Positions 9,337 to 18,366 of a stretch of 64,000 bases of DNA are shown here, one piece after another. Source of the stretch: Cytophagaceae bacterium (GTDB lineage: Bacteria > Bacteroidota > Bacteroidia > Cytophagales > Spirosomataceae); assembly GCA_027486845.1 (NCBI GenBank), contig JAIXOL010000028.1:1-64000 (forward strand), in the 5' to 3' direction. The notes under the pieces were generated by a model, which was not told the origin of the DNA, searched no databases, and saw only the letters and a program-made list of their open reading frames with translations. A program made the position numbers and the translations under genes. Numbering within the stretch: the stretch's first letter is position 1; every line of letters starts with the position of its first letter.

Positions 9337-9993
9337 TTACTTCGTAAAATAGTTTGTTAAAATCAGCGGCTTAGGAAATTCCATTTCAAAATCACTAACA
9401 GCTAAAACAGACAAAGGTTTTAGCTGAGAAATTGGAGGGAAATGGGCATCATCAGTTTCGATATTAAGCAATTTGGCAAATGATGCTTTTCCTTTGGCAG
9501 GTGAATTGGTTATCAATAAATCATAGCCCAGTTTTTGAGCAAGTTTGAGCGGAAAAAATTTAGTAGAAATCGGAAATTTGAACGAACCGTCTCGCAGATG
9601 TGCTTTAAAGAAGATTTTGCCTTCAATCAATACTTCTACAATCTTTTCTTTAGCTGTTAGCTTTATGATTGAAAAGTCGGCCAACTCTTTAGGAATTCCC
9701 CAATTGGCAATCCCATTTTCTACACTATCTTGACTTGAAACATAGATTTTTGAAATAGAAAAAACCTTCTTTTTGTCAAAATCTAACCTTCCTGGCACAA
9801 ACAAAAGTTCATGATAAGGCCCAACGGCTGAGGTTTCATAATCAACCAACATAACCGTGCCCACAAAATCACCTTCGAATCTATTGGTTTGATAATCAGA
9901 CAGAAAGCCAAATTTTTCAACAAACGATTTTGGGAAATGATAAATAAAAATGTACCCGTTGCCCTTGAGTTTCCACGGTGGCGGTGCTTGCAT
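9337..9993 (-). CDS. Acetoacetate decarboxylase-like protein
   Basis: A 218-residue cytoplasmic protein with the pattern of the acetoacetate decarboxylase (ADC) superfamily: GPYHELLFVPGR near residues 57-68 and a conserved S.NGIANWGIPKELADF segment at about 91-107. In true decarboxylases a Schiff-base lysine lies in the central barrel; I cannot assign it here, so this could be an ADC-like protein with other chemistry. It lies 60 bases downstream of the FMN reductase gene on the same strand, separated by a repeat, and may be in one operon with it. Confidence 0.78.
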   Translation of the reverse strand: MQAPPPWKLKGNGYIFIYHFPKSFVEKFGFLSDYQTNRFEGDFVGTVMLVDYETSAVGPYHELLFVPGRLDFDKKKVFSISKIYVSSQDSVENGIANWGIPKELADFSIIKLTAKEKIVEVLIEGKIFFKAHLRDGSFKFPISTKFFPLKLAQKLGYDLLITNSPAKGKASFAKLLNIETDDAHFPPISQLKPLSVLAVSDFEMEFPKPLILTNYFTK

Positions 9994-10005
9994 GTTTTGT
10001 TATCA

Positions 10006-10024
10006 GTTATTGGTTGATTGGTTA
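10006..10024. repeat. 19-base intergenic repeat, copy 2
   Basis: Identical to 9067-9085. It is followed at 10032-10052 by TGACTGCCTACTGAGAATTGC, whose near copy occurs at 53136-53157. These short repeats sit between the two minus-strand genes. Confidence 0.6.
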
Positions 10025-10053
10025 CTGGTTTTGACTGCCTACTGAGAATTGCT

Positions 10054-10578
10054 TCAAAACGCAATCAAAGCTTTAGCTTGTTTTTCGAGGAAGTTTCGAT
10101 ATACATCAAACGTAAACTCTTCACCGTTAAAGTGGGCTTTCATGTTGCCGAATTTCATACGTAAGCCCAGTACATCGGTTCCCATGTAGCTCAAAATGTC
10201 ATTTAAATGTCCGAGTCCAACTGCATTTCCTAATAATCCTGCCGAGATTCCTACTAAAGCCGCTTTTTTATTATTGAAACTATCAGGATAACGCAAGCCA
10301 TCGAAAAAAGTTTTCAATACCCCTGGAAACGAACCGTTGTATTCGGGTACAATAAATACAAATTTTTTGGTTTCGTCAACTTTTTTCTGAAACTCATTGA
10401 AAGCCTCGTTTTTACCAGAATTTTGGTACAAAGCCGAAAATGTAAAATCGACTGGAAGTTCGGCTAAATCAATAATCTGACTTTCTTCACCGAGCGATTT
10501 TAAAAGATTTTGGTAATTGATGCCTACTTTTCTCGAAACAGAGTTTTGGCGATTAGTACCTATTATGATGGCAATCAT
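10054..10578 (-). CDS. NADPH-dependent FMN reductase family protein
   Basis: A 174-residue flavodoxin-fold protein. The N-terminal IIGTNRQNSVSRKV contains the phosphate-binding loop of the FMN cofactor, and PEYNGSFPGVLKTFFD at about 98-113 is the second family hallmark (contact with the isoalloxazine ring). It probably reduces quinones, azo compounds or chromate-like acceptors with NAD(P)H; the physiological substrate is not readable. No signal peptide, so cytoplasmic. Confidence 0.88.
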   Translation of the reverse strand: MIAIIIGTNRQNSVSRKVGINYQNLLKSLGEESQIIDLAELPVDFTFSALYQNSGKNEAFNEFQKKVDETKKFVFIVPEYNGSFPGVLKTFFDGLRYPDSFNNKKAALVGISAGLLGNAVGLGHLNDILSYMGTDVLGLRMKFGNMKAHFNGEEFTFDVYRNFLEKQAKALIAF

Positions 10579-10674
10579 TATCGAAATTTTATTGTGGTCA
10601 TTGATAAATTAACAAAAAAAACGATAAAATGTTCATCTTCCGAAAAAATTGAAACGCACAATTAACAAATCTCG

Positions 10675-10682
10675 TATCTTTG
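10675..10682 (+). promoter_or_regulatory. Bacteroidota promoter (-33 TTG, -7 TATCTTTG)
   Basis: TATCTTTG matches TAnnTTTG exactly and lies 17 bases before the ATG at 10700. A TTG at 10649-10651 is a candidate -33 element with a 23-base spacer. Confidence 0.65.
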
Positions 10683-10699
10683 TCAAAAACTAAAGATTT

Positions 10700-10993
10700 A
10701 TGTTCAAAACCACTTTAGGCAAATTTAGAGTTGTAGCTTTTTTGGAAGGCTGTTCTTTTATACTTTTCGGAATCACGATGCCTCTTAAATATATGTTGGG
10801 TTTTCTAAAGCCTAATTATTTTGTAGGTATGGCTCACGGCGTACTTTTTATTGCGTATGTGGTGCTTTTGGCCATAGTCGTTATTCAATACAAATGGTCA
10901 TTTAAGAAAGTCGTTTTGGCATTTTTGGCCTCATTTGTGCCTTTCGGAACTTTTTATGCTGATAAAAAACTATTTCGAGAAGAATTGAAATAA
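10700..10993 (+). CDS. DUF3817 integral membrane protein
   Basis: A 97-residue inner-membrane protein with three predicted membrane segments (about 10-32, 41-62, 68-86). The MAHGVLFIAY segment and the C-terminal SFVPFGTFY match the DUF3817 family (YdzA-like). The function of the family is not known to me. It is expressed from its own promoter and ends 7 bases before the convergent tamB gene. Confidence 0.85.
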   Translation: MFKTTLGKFRVVAFLEGCSFILFGITMPLKYMLGFLKPNYFVGMAHGVLFIAYVVLLAIVVIQYKWSFKKVVLAFLASFVPFGTFYADKKLFREELK

Positions 10994-10999
10994 TTTATT

Positions 11000-13900
11000 T
11001 TATGGTTTGTTTTGGCTAACGAGTTTCAAGCGGCGTTCCGCACTGTCAAGTTTTTTACTTGAAATACCCATTGGAAAATCTTTGATTTCTTTCTTTTTGA
11101 AGATGGTATTGAAACTGCGGGTATGCTGTAAACTTACGCCATTGACAGATACGTTGCTATTGAAATTGTAATAATAATTTGGCACGCTTCGGCTATAAGC
11201 CTTTAGTCTCCACGAACCATCTTGACTCAATAGCCACTCTACTTCACCACCATAGAAATAATTGTTAGTTGTTTGGCCTTCGTTTTGGAGAATGGTATTG
11301 TTCAAACTTACCTTGATGTTATTTCCGAATTTATACGAAAAATTGAGCTGTGTATTATTAATCAAACTTTGACGGAGATTATTCAAATTTCCTTTGCCAA
11401 ACTGTACCGCAACCTCCAAATTAGGGTCAATTTTTGAAGCAATATTTCCGAGTTGGTTGGTCAAAATTCCACTCACATTATCTAATAATAGTTGTGTGTC
11501 GAGGGCATCTTTGAAGCTATTATCATTGAAAAGCCTATTTAATGCCGTAATGCCCACAAAGTTATTGTTGCGTAATTGCTCATCATCATGAAGGCGTTGC
11601 TCAAAAGCGATTACTTGAGGTTGGAGGTTAAGCGGAATTCGGCGTTGATTAAACTTAATGTCAAACTTGGTCGTTGGCTTCATTAATTTATCAGTAAGCA
11701 TTATTGATGCTACTACCGGGTAAAGTGTATTTAACTCCGATGAATTGGCCGTTGTACTGGTAGCGATACCATTCAATGAAACATTGGCAGTATAACTCGC
11801 TCCGATATTTATTTCAGCATCGTAAGGGTCGCCAGACCACAAGATTCGGCTTCCTTCCGAAATGTCAAATTTTCTTAGTTTGGAGATATTTTGTAAGCTA
11901 AAATCATATTTTCCGCTCTTAATGGTGTAAGGCCCCGACATCGTGAAACCTCCTCGAGTATCATATTCGATACTGATATTACCATTACCAATGGCATTGA
12001 GTTGGTCTTGATTGGTACGGTCAAAGATTACGATACATTCGGCATCGGGTGTTATCGTAAAATTAAAATCCATTTTTAACCCACCTTCACTACTCATAAT
12101 AGTGTCATTCTTACTAATATTATCTATGGTTTTTTGCGTGTTTTTACTCATAAACGTAATGCCTTGCTCTTCGGTATTCACTGTTGTTTCACCATCGAGT
12201 GGAATCGTAATTCTTGTACCTTTTTTACTTGTTAAATTTGCCGCAATATTTACATTATTAAAATCACCTGTAATGTGCAAATCGCCGTTTGTGATACCCG
12301 TTCCATAAAAATCTTCATTGTCTTTGATGCCAGTATTCATAATTTTAAAACCATCACGACCTCTCATGTAGGCATGAATACCTAACATAAAATTCCCACC
12401 ACCACCATTAAAAATACCGCCTTCAAGTTCTGCAACATTGCCATTTTGTGCGGCATCACGCACCTTGAAGCCTTTTGCTGCTACAAAACCTTCTTCATTG
12501 AAATTAAGTTGGTCATCAAAGTACAGATAAGAATTTAGTGCATTGATGCGTAAAATGCCTTTCTCAAAATCCACTCCACCTCTAATAATCGGGTCGTTGG
12601 CTGTTCCAGACACACTTAATGTTCCACTGGCATAGCCGCCAATATTGGAGAAAATATCGTCTACAAACGACTCAAAAATTTCTAGATTAGTTTTCTTTAA
12701 AGTGGCTTTTAAGTTTAGTGGATTACGGTCATCTTTCGGGTCGTAAGTTCCCGATACTCTAAATATTTCGTTATTGATTCTGATGATGTTTCCGTTGATA
12801 TTGAGACGTTGTTTCAGATTATCCCAAAGGGCTTCGCTTGCAATTGTTCCAATCAAAATATTCTTGTAAATCAACTCATCAATTCCGAAGCTACTCGTCA
12901 CGATGGCGTCATCGTAAATATCTCGCATCATAAGTTTTCCGTTTACAATACCCTTCAAGTCGAGGTCTGAAAGTGGCTTAAGAGTCTGTAAATCAAAATC
13001 TCGAATATCAATAAACGATTCTATCGTAGAGTCGGGCGAAAACGAACCATTCAACGAAACACTTTGATTTTGGTTAGATAACGCCACATCTTGAAAACAA
13101 ATATCATCGTTTTTAATGTTAATCAAATTGTTTTTACCTAATATCCATTGGCTACCCAAAAGGTCAAGTTTTGTGTTTTTTGGATTAAAAGTAATATCAA
13201 ATCCTTCTGATAAAAAAGCTAATTTGCCAAAAATTTGAGCTTTATTTGAACTATTTTGTTGATTGATTCTTCCGTCAAATTCAATTATATTTCCTTGCCC
13301 CCACATTCCTGCTACTTCAACTTTTTCGGTCGGAGTCATATCTCCCAATTTCTGAGAAGCCGAATTGAAAATTAAGGAGGTCAAAATTCTTGGTGAAGTC
13401 GCTTCTTTTGAAGTATTAAAATCAATGTCATTGTCATAAAAAGACAAAGTTTCATAGCGAAGTGTATCTATTTTTCCTGCCAAAGATAACTCGGCTGTAT
13501 TTCTGATATTCAGATTTCCACTCAATTCGGCACCATAAGAAACATAAATATTGGGGTAGAAATAAGCAAAAAATGGATCCGATTTTTTGAATGTCACCTT
13601 ATAATTTAACTGGTATTTATTGCCCACATCGGCATAGGGTAGCCGGGCGTAATAATCGAGGCGAGTTTGTTCTTTTTCGTAGAAATATTGGGTATATTCT
13701 TTGGATAAACGAGTGACATCGGCAATGACTTTACTAGGGGTAAATTTACCTGAAATATCAATATTGAAAAACTCAGAGAGTAAACTTATTTTTCGAGAAT
13801 TATCTAATAATTCGGAATTTACAAAAAGTGAGTCGATACCCAATTGGCGTTTATCATATTGCAAAACGGTATTCAAAAATTTTGCTTCGCCAAGCCAATT

Positions 13901-15730
13901 ATCAAGTTCGTTTCCTTGAAAGTTGAGGTTAATTTCGGAGCGAAGTTTTACATCATTTTTTGAGTAACCGAGTGGTTGGAGGTTCGCATTCTGAACCATT
14001 CCATGAATATCAAATTTATTTAAGGCTTTCGCAAAATCGACTTTCCCACTCACATTAACTGCTAAATTTGTATCTTTTACGATTACTTTTCCATCAAAAA
14101 GCGAACGGCTCATTTTACCATCGACATAAATATTCTTATAGTCGTAGCCATTAAACCAAATTTGATTTACTTTACCATCGAAGTCGAGGGCTGCATCTTT
14201 TATCGTGAAACCCTTGCCTTGAATCTTTCCTGCAAAAGATAATTTTTGCAAAAACTCTGACTCATCTACGAGTTTCCCCAAATCAAAATTTTCAGCCGTC
14301 AACGAACCATCATAAGTCGGCAAAGTACCATTGGTTGGGAGTTTCATTTTGATATTTCCAGATACATTTCCCATGGCCGATTTAAAATTAGCATCAGTCA
14401 CAAAATCGTTATAAACACCTTTGAAAGTACCAGCAAAATTTACAATACCGAACTTACTTACTTGTGAATTGTAAAGCGAGTCGCCCACATATTGGCGAGC
14501 ATCAACAGCATCAACTTGACTCGTTCGCCAGTTCAAATCCATGTTGGCTTTATACAAATCGGGTAGGTGCTTAAAGGCAATATCGCCATCTAGAAAACTA
14601 TTTTTGCCAAATTTTAGCTTGAAATCTTTTACCCGAAAGTCGTGAACCGTTCCTTTGAAATCGCCATTGAGCAGGTAATTTTCTCGATAAGCATACATAT
14701 CGGTTGCAAATCTTCCGAGGTCTTGGGCGTCAATTTCACAATCTTTTAAATTGCCAGTCATTACCACTTTTTCATTGAAATCGCTAAAATCTCGTGGGCT
14801 GTCATAATTGAAAATAACCGAATTTCGGAGGGTTGAATTATTGATTTTTGCATACAAATCATTCAATCGCATTGATTTGCGAGAATAAAAGAACTTGGTA
14901 TTTAATTGCTTGATATTGAGGTCACTTCGGCGTTCGACTCCCTGCATATTTTTCAAACCGAACGTAATTGTATCGCCCATGATAAAGAAATTCTTTAAGT
15001 TTCCATTCAAATCATTGATAGTGAAGTTTTTATAATCAAATTCATCTTTCGGAAAACGTGCTTCTTCGGGGTCGGCCAGTGTAAACGTACCGTCTTGAAT
15101 GTAGGTTTCATCAATCGTAAAAGGTGTGTTATGTTCGCCTTTTACTCGATTAGTTGTATCTGTCGAGGCGGTTAATTCTTCAATTCTAGCAAGCCATTTA
15201 TCGATATTCAAATCGCCATCGGGTTCGTAAATAAGTTTTACTCTTGGATTATGAATCATCACATAATCAAGATTATTATCAAAGGTTAAAGTTTTTTCCC
15301 AGCTAAAATCAAAATTGGTTTTGCAGTTTACATAAAGCTCTTTTACAAAAATCATTTCACGATTTTTGTGGTCGTAAATCGTTATGTTTTCGAGCGTAAT
15401 TTCATCAAACCAAGTCATTCTAGCCTTTTCAATAGTTATTTTTGAGCCTAATTTTTTTGATAATAACTCGGTGGCTTTCTGTAAAGTTTTGGTCTGAAAT
15501 TGGGGCAATTGCATGGCATAAAACACCAATCCAAAACCCAATAAAAGTTGTAGTAGAATCGTAGTAATCGCCCTTTTTGAGTAATAACCCAACACTAAAC
15601 TACCCAACAAAATAGTAATTAGAATGAGTAAGGTTTTGGGTAGTGGTGTAAACACTAACAAGCCACTCATCATAGCAACAACGATGAGAGAAATAAGCGT
15701 GAGAGTGATTATTTTAATTACTTTACCCAT
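11000..15730 (-). CDS. tamB: TamB-like translocation and assembly module protein
   Basis: A 1576-residue envelope protein. Two N-terminal hydrophobic segments (about 8-30 and 35-50) anchor it in the inner membrane; a third hydrophobic stretch follows to about 75. Then comes a long beta-rich AsmA-like repeat region and a C-terminal TamB (DUF490) domain, with RIPLNLQPQVIAFEQRL and the terminal beta-strand segment NYYYNFNSNVSVNGVSL. By analogy with TamB it would form a periplasm-spanning groove involved in lipid transport or outer-membrane protein assembly. It is divergent from tsaD, a gene order frequently seen in Bacteroidota. Length is typical for the phylum. No tamA is visible in the window. 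Confidence 0.9.
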   Translation of the reverse strand: MGKVIKIITLTLISLIVVAMMSGLLVFTPLPKTLLILITILLGSLVLGYYSKRAITTILLQLLLGFGLVFYAMQLPQFQTKTLQKATELLSKKLGSKITIEKARMTWFDEITLENITIYDHKNREMIFVKELYVNCKTNFDFSWEKTLTFDNNLDYVMIHNPRVKLIYEPDGDLNIDKWLARIEELTASTDTTNRVKGEHNTPFTIDETYIQDGTFTLADPEEARFPKDEFDYKNFTINDLNGNLKNFFIMGDTITFGLKNMQGVERRSDLNIKQLNTKFFYSRKSMRLNDLYAKINNSTLRNSVIFNYDSPRDFSDFNEKVVMTGNLKDCEIDAQDLGRFATDMYAYRENYLLNGDFKGTVHDFRVKDFKLKFGKNSFLDGDIAFKHLPDLYKANMDLNWRTSQVDAVDARQYVGDSLYNSQVSKFGIVNFAGTFKGVYNDFVTDANFKSAMGNVSGNIKMKLPTNGTLPTYDGSLTAENFDLGKLVDESEFLQKLSFAGKIQGKGFTIKDAALDFDGKVNQIWFNGYDYKNIYVDGKMSRSLFDGKVIVKDTNLAVNVSGKVDFAKALNKFDIHGMVQNANLQPLGYSKNDVKLRSEINLNFQGNELDNWLGEAKFLNTVLQYDKRQLGIDSLFVNSELLDNSRKISLLSEFFNIDISGKFTPSKVIADVTRLSKEYTQYFYEKEQTRLDYYARLPYADVGNKYQLNYKVTFKKSDPFFAYFYPNIYVSYGAELSGNLNIRNTAELSLAGKIDTLRYETLSFYDNDIDFNTSKEATSPRILTSLIFNSASQKLGDMTPTEKVEVAGMWGQGNIIEFDGRINQQNSSNKAQIFGKLAFLSEGFDITFNPKNTKLDLLGSQWILGKNNLINIKNDDICFQDVALSNQNQSVSLNGSFSPDSTIESFIDIRDFDLQTLKPLSDLDLKGIVNGKLMMRDIYDDAIVTSSFGIDELIYKNILIGTIASEALWDNLKQRLNINGNIIRINNEIFRVSGTYDPKDDRNPLNLKATLKKTNLEIFESFVDDIFSNIGGYASGTLSVSGTANDPIIRGGVDFEKGILRINALNSYLYFDDQLNFNEEGFVAAKGFKVRDAAQNGNVAELEGGIFNGGGGNFMLGIHAYMRGRDGFKIMNTGIKDNEDFYGTGITNGDLHITGDFNNVNIAANLTSKKGTRITIPLDGETTVNTEEQGITFMSKNTQKTIDNISKNDTIMSSEGGLKMDFNFTITPDAECIVIFDRTNQDQLNAIGNGNISIEYDTRGGFTMSGPYTIKSGKYDFSLQNISKLRKFDISEGSRILWSGDPYDAEINIGASYTANVSLNGIATSTTANSSELNTLYPVVASIMLTDKLMKPTTKFDIKFNQRRIPLNLQPQVIAFEQRLHDDEQLRNNNFVGITALNRLFNDNSFKDALDTQLLLDNVSGILTNQLGNIASKIDPNLEVAVQFGKGNLNNLRQSLINNTQLNFSYKFGNNIKVSLNNTILQNEGQTTNNYFYGGEVEWLLSQDGSWRLKAYSRSVPNYYYNFNSNVSVNGVSLQHTRSFNTIFKKKEIKDFPMGISSKKLDSAERRLKLVSQNKP

Positions 15731-15806
15731 TTTTTAGGACAGTTTTGAAAGCTGTCACTGATAATTTATTTAAGAACAATTCGGAGAATTGTGTTATAAA
15801 TAGTAC

Positions 15807-15814
15807 TAATTTTG
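15807..15814 (+). promoter_or_regulatory. Candidate -7 promoter element for tsaD
   Basis: TAATTTTG fits TAnnTTTG and lies 68 bases before the tsaD start. A TTG at 15789-15791 is close (15-base spacer), which is shorter than usual. Confidence 0.45.
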
Positions 15815-15881
15815 TGTTTTATTTAAAAAAACAGGACTTTGGACTCTCGTCTATTGACCAGGCGAAATTCCGCCATGGACT

Positions 15882-16880
15882 ATGAATATTTTAGCAATCG
15901 AATCTTCGTGCGACGATACGTCGGCCGCTGTTATTTCTAACGGTAAAATCTGCTCCAACATTGTAGCTGGGCAGCTAATTCATGAACTTTATGGTGGCGT
16001 TGTGCCTGAGCTTGCCTCCCGAGCTCACCAACAACATATCGTTAGGGTGGTTGATAAGGCTATACAAGTTGCGAATATAACAAAAAAAGACCTAAATGCC
16101 ATAGCTTTTACTCGTGGGCCTGGACTTTTAGGGTCTTTATTGGTTGGGACATCATTTGCGAAGGCAATGGCTTTGGCTTTGGATATTCCGCTGATTGAAG
16201 TTAATCACATGCAAGCACACGTGTTGGCTCACTTCATTGATGAACCTCGTCCAGACTTTCCATTTTTGTGTTTGACCGTAAGTGGTGGACACACCCAGAT
16301 TGTACTTATCAAAGACCATGCTATAATGGAAATTTTGGGAGAAACGCAAGACGATGCCGTTGGTGAAGCATTCGATAAAACTGCAAAATTACTTGGCCTC
16401 CCTTACCCTGGTGGCCCTTTGGTAGATAAACACGCCCAAATTGGGAATCCATTGGCGTATGAATTTCCATTGTCTGAAATGCCAAAGTATAATTTTTCGT
16501 TTAGCGGAATAAAGACTTCAATTTTGTGCTTTTTGAAGAAGAGAGTTGCCGAGAATCCAAACTTTGTGGCCGAAAATTTGAATGATATTTGTGCTAGTGT
16601 GCAGCATACTTTAGTGCGAATGGTGCTACAAAAATTACGGCGTGCAGCAAGAGAACTCAACATCAAAGAGGTAGCGATTGCGGGAGGAGTTTCGGCCAAT
16701 TCGGGACTAAGAAAAACTTTGTATGAAATGGGAGAGAAAGAAGGTTGGAATGTATATATTCCCGATTTTCAGTATTGTACGGATAACGCAGGCATGATTG
16801 CAATGGCGGCACATTTCAAATACCTAAAAAATGATTTTTCGAGCCAAGATGTTAGTCCGTTGCCGAGAATGGAGTGGTAA
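15882..16880 (+). CDS. tsaD: tRNA N6-adenosine threonylcarbamoyltransferase TsaD
   Basis: Kae1/TsaD ATPase-fold enzyme of 332 residues, normal family length. It transfers the threonylcarbamoyl group from TC-AMP to A37 of tRNAs that read ANN codons, working with TsaB/TsaE in bacteria. Visible motifs are the N-terminal IESSCDDTS, the metal-binding NHMQAH (H109, H113), SGGHTQ, and C-terminal CTDNAGMIA with D301 as the third metal ligand. The ATG at 15882 gives the canonical MNILAIESSCDDT start. Confidence 0.97.
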   Translation: MNILAIESSCDDTSAAVISNGKICSNIVAGQLIHELYGGVVPELASRAHQQHIVRVVDKAIQVANITKKDLNAIAFTRGPGLLGSLLVGTSFAKAMALALDIPLIEVNHMQAHVLAHFIDEPRPDFPFLCLTVSGGHTQIVLIKDHAIMEILGETQDDAVGEAFDKTAKLLGLPYPGGPLVDKHAQIGNPLAYEFPLSEMPKYNFSFSGIKTSILCFLKKRVAENPNFVAENLNDICASVQHTLVRMVLQKLRRAARELNIKEVAIAGGVSANSGLRKTLYEMGEKEGWNVYIPDFQYCTDNAGMIAMAAHFKYLKNDFSSQDVSPLPRMEW

Positions 16881-16960
16881 AAATGAGCAAGTAATCTGTT
16901 TACCTTTTAAAACGTTTAAAAATCATTGTTTTTTTTAGTAAAAAGCACTAATTCTGAGAT

Positions 16961-17305
16961 ATGATTCTACCAAATGCTGAAAATGCTTTCATTGATGATA
17001 GAAAATTGATAGATTATTGTCTATCAGAAAGCCATCCAGTTGGAAAACATAAGGTACGGGTTTTTATATCGGCATTAGGTTTTTCAATAGAAAATTATCA
17101 AGATTTAAAAAACGCTATTTTAATAAATATACAAAATAATGAAGCAACAATTACAGAAATAAACCAATATGGAGCATTGTACGTTGTTGATATATCAGCT
17201 GAAAATTCACCTAAAAATGCAATTGTCAGAACAAGTTGGATTATCAAAACCGATGAAAATTTCCCAAGGTTAACAAGGTTAACAAGTTGTTACGTAATTT
17301 TATAA
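16961..17305 (+). CDS. DUF6883 domain protein
   Basis: A 114-residue protein. The pattern LPNAENAFIDDRKLIDYCL, then HPVGKHKVRVF, an internal YGALYVVDI and a terminal RLTSCYVIL matches the DUF6883 family. No signal peptide or membrane segment. Base composition is similar to its neighbours. It is followed 5 bases later by a DUF4926 protein; such two-gene units recur in unrelated bacteria and may be a toxin/immunity or toxin/antitoxin type pair, but I know of no proven function. Confidence 0.75.
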   Translation: MILPNAENAFIDDRKLIDYCLSESHPVGKHKVRVFISALGFSIENYQDLKNAILINIQNNEATITEINQYGALYVVDISAENSPKNAIVRTSWIIKTDENFPRLTRLTSCYVIL

Positions 17306-17310
17306 AACTC

Positions 17311-17526
17311 ATGGACATTCTTGAATTATTTGATGTGGTGGTTTTGACTGAGGCAATTCCATCGTACAATTTACGCAAAGGGGAGCTAGGTACTATCGTG
17401 GAAATACTCGATGAAGAAGTATTTCTCATTGAATTTGCCGACACGAAAGGAGTAACCTATGCCATTGTTCCTATAAAATCAGCTTCTTTGATGAAAGTTT
17501 ATTATGAACCTCTTTTAGCACAATAA
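17311..17526 (+). CDS. DUF4926 domain protein
   Basis: A 71-residue SH3-like small protein. The ATG at 17311 is preferred over a TTG at 17287 because it avoids overlap with the preceding stop and gives the family-like N-terminus MDILELFDVVVLTEAIP. LRKGELGTIVEIL and the acidic EVFLIEFADTKGVTYAIV segment match DUF4926. It is encoded directly behind the DUF6883 gene, so the two products probably act together. It ends 4 bases before the convergent mtgA gene. Confidence 0.78.
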   Translation: MDILELFDVVVLTEAIPSYNLRKGELGTIVEILDEEVFLIEFADTKGVTYAIVPIKSASLMKVYYEPLLAQ

Positions 17527-17529
17527 ACA

Positions 17530-18321
17530 CTAAAAACTCCTCAAATCATTGATATAAGCCACGCCACCTAAAGCACGCATTTGTCGAGCAATTGCGGCTG
17601 TACGGCGGTTGACATAAGGCCCAGGCTTAGCTGCTGACCATTTGATTGGACTTGGTAGAACGGACGCAATTCGTGCTGCTTGTTGACGAGTTAGATTTTT
17701 GGCTGATGTATTAAAATATCGCGTAGAAGCCTCTTCAACACCAAAAGTCATGCTTCCCATTTCGGCTACATTGAGGTAAACTTCCAATATTCGTTCTTTT
17801 CCCCAAATCAATTCTATCAAAACCGTGAAGTAAACTTCAAATATTTTTCGAATATAACTTCTTGATTGCCAAAGGAATACGTTTTTAGCAACTTGTTGTG
17901 AGAGTGTGCTTGCACCACGCAATTTTTTGCCTTTGAGATTTTTGCTGAGAGCATTGCCCATTGCCTCAAAATCGAAACCATTGTGGTCAGGAAAAAGTTG
18001 GTCCTCGGCTGCTACCACGGCCAAAGGTGCTTCTTTCGATATATTGGCGTATGATACCCAATCATAATAGATTTCGCTATCTCGGCCATCGGATATGGCT
18101 TCCATTTTGCGAGCAATCATGGTTGAGGTTACGGGAACTGGCACAAATTTGTACAGCACAACTAAGCCAATCGAAATGACGAAAAAGTAGAGTGTTATTT
18201 TTATTACCCAGTATTTTAGCTTGCTTTTCCATTTACTTGATTGTTTTTTTGGAGCTACTTCTGGTGTTTTCATATTTTTGGTGCGAAATGTATTTTTCCC
18301 TCCTCGTGGGTCGTTTGCCAT
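17530..18321 (-). CDS. mtgA: Monofunctional peptidoglycan glycosyltransferase
   Basis: GT51-family enzyme of 263 residues that polymerises lipid II into glycan strands. A short basic cytoplasmic tail is followed by one membrane segment (about 36-58) and the periplasmic catalytic domain: AAEDQLFPDHNGFD with catalytic E106, then GASTLSQQVAKNVFLW, a KILEVYFTVLIEL-like helix and LNVAEMG. There is no transpeptidase domain, as expected for MtgA. Length is normal. Confidence 0.94.
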   Translation of the reverse strand: MANDPRGGKNTFRTKNMKTPEVAPKKQSSKWKSKLKYWVIKITLYFFVISIGLVVLYKFVPVPVTSTMIARKMEAISDGRDSEIYYDWVSYANISKEAPLAVVAAEDQLFPDHNGFDFEAMGNALSKNLKGKKLRGASTLSQQVAKNVFLWQSRSYIRKIFEVYFTVLIELIWGKERILEVYLNVAEMGSMTFGVEEASTRYFNTSAKNLTRQQAARIASVLPSPIKWSAAKPGPYVNRRTAAIARQMRALGGVAYINDLRSF

Positions 18322-18366
18322 AGCCTTGATTAGTAATTTACTGCAAAAGTCGGAAAGAATTTCCTT

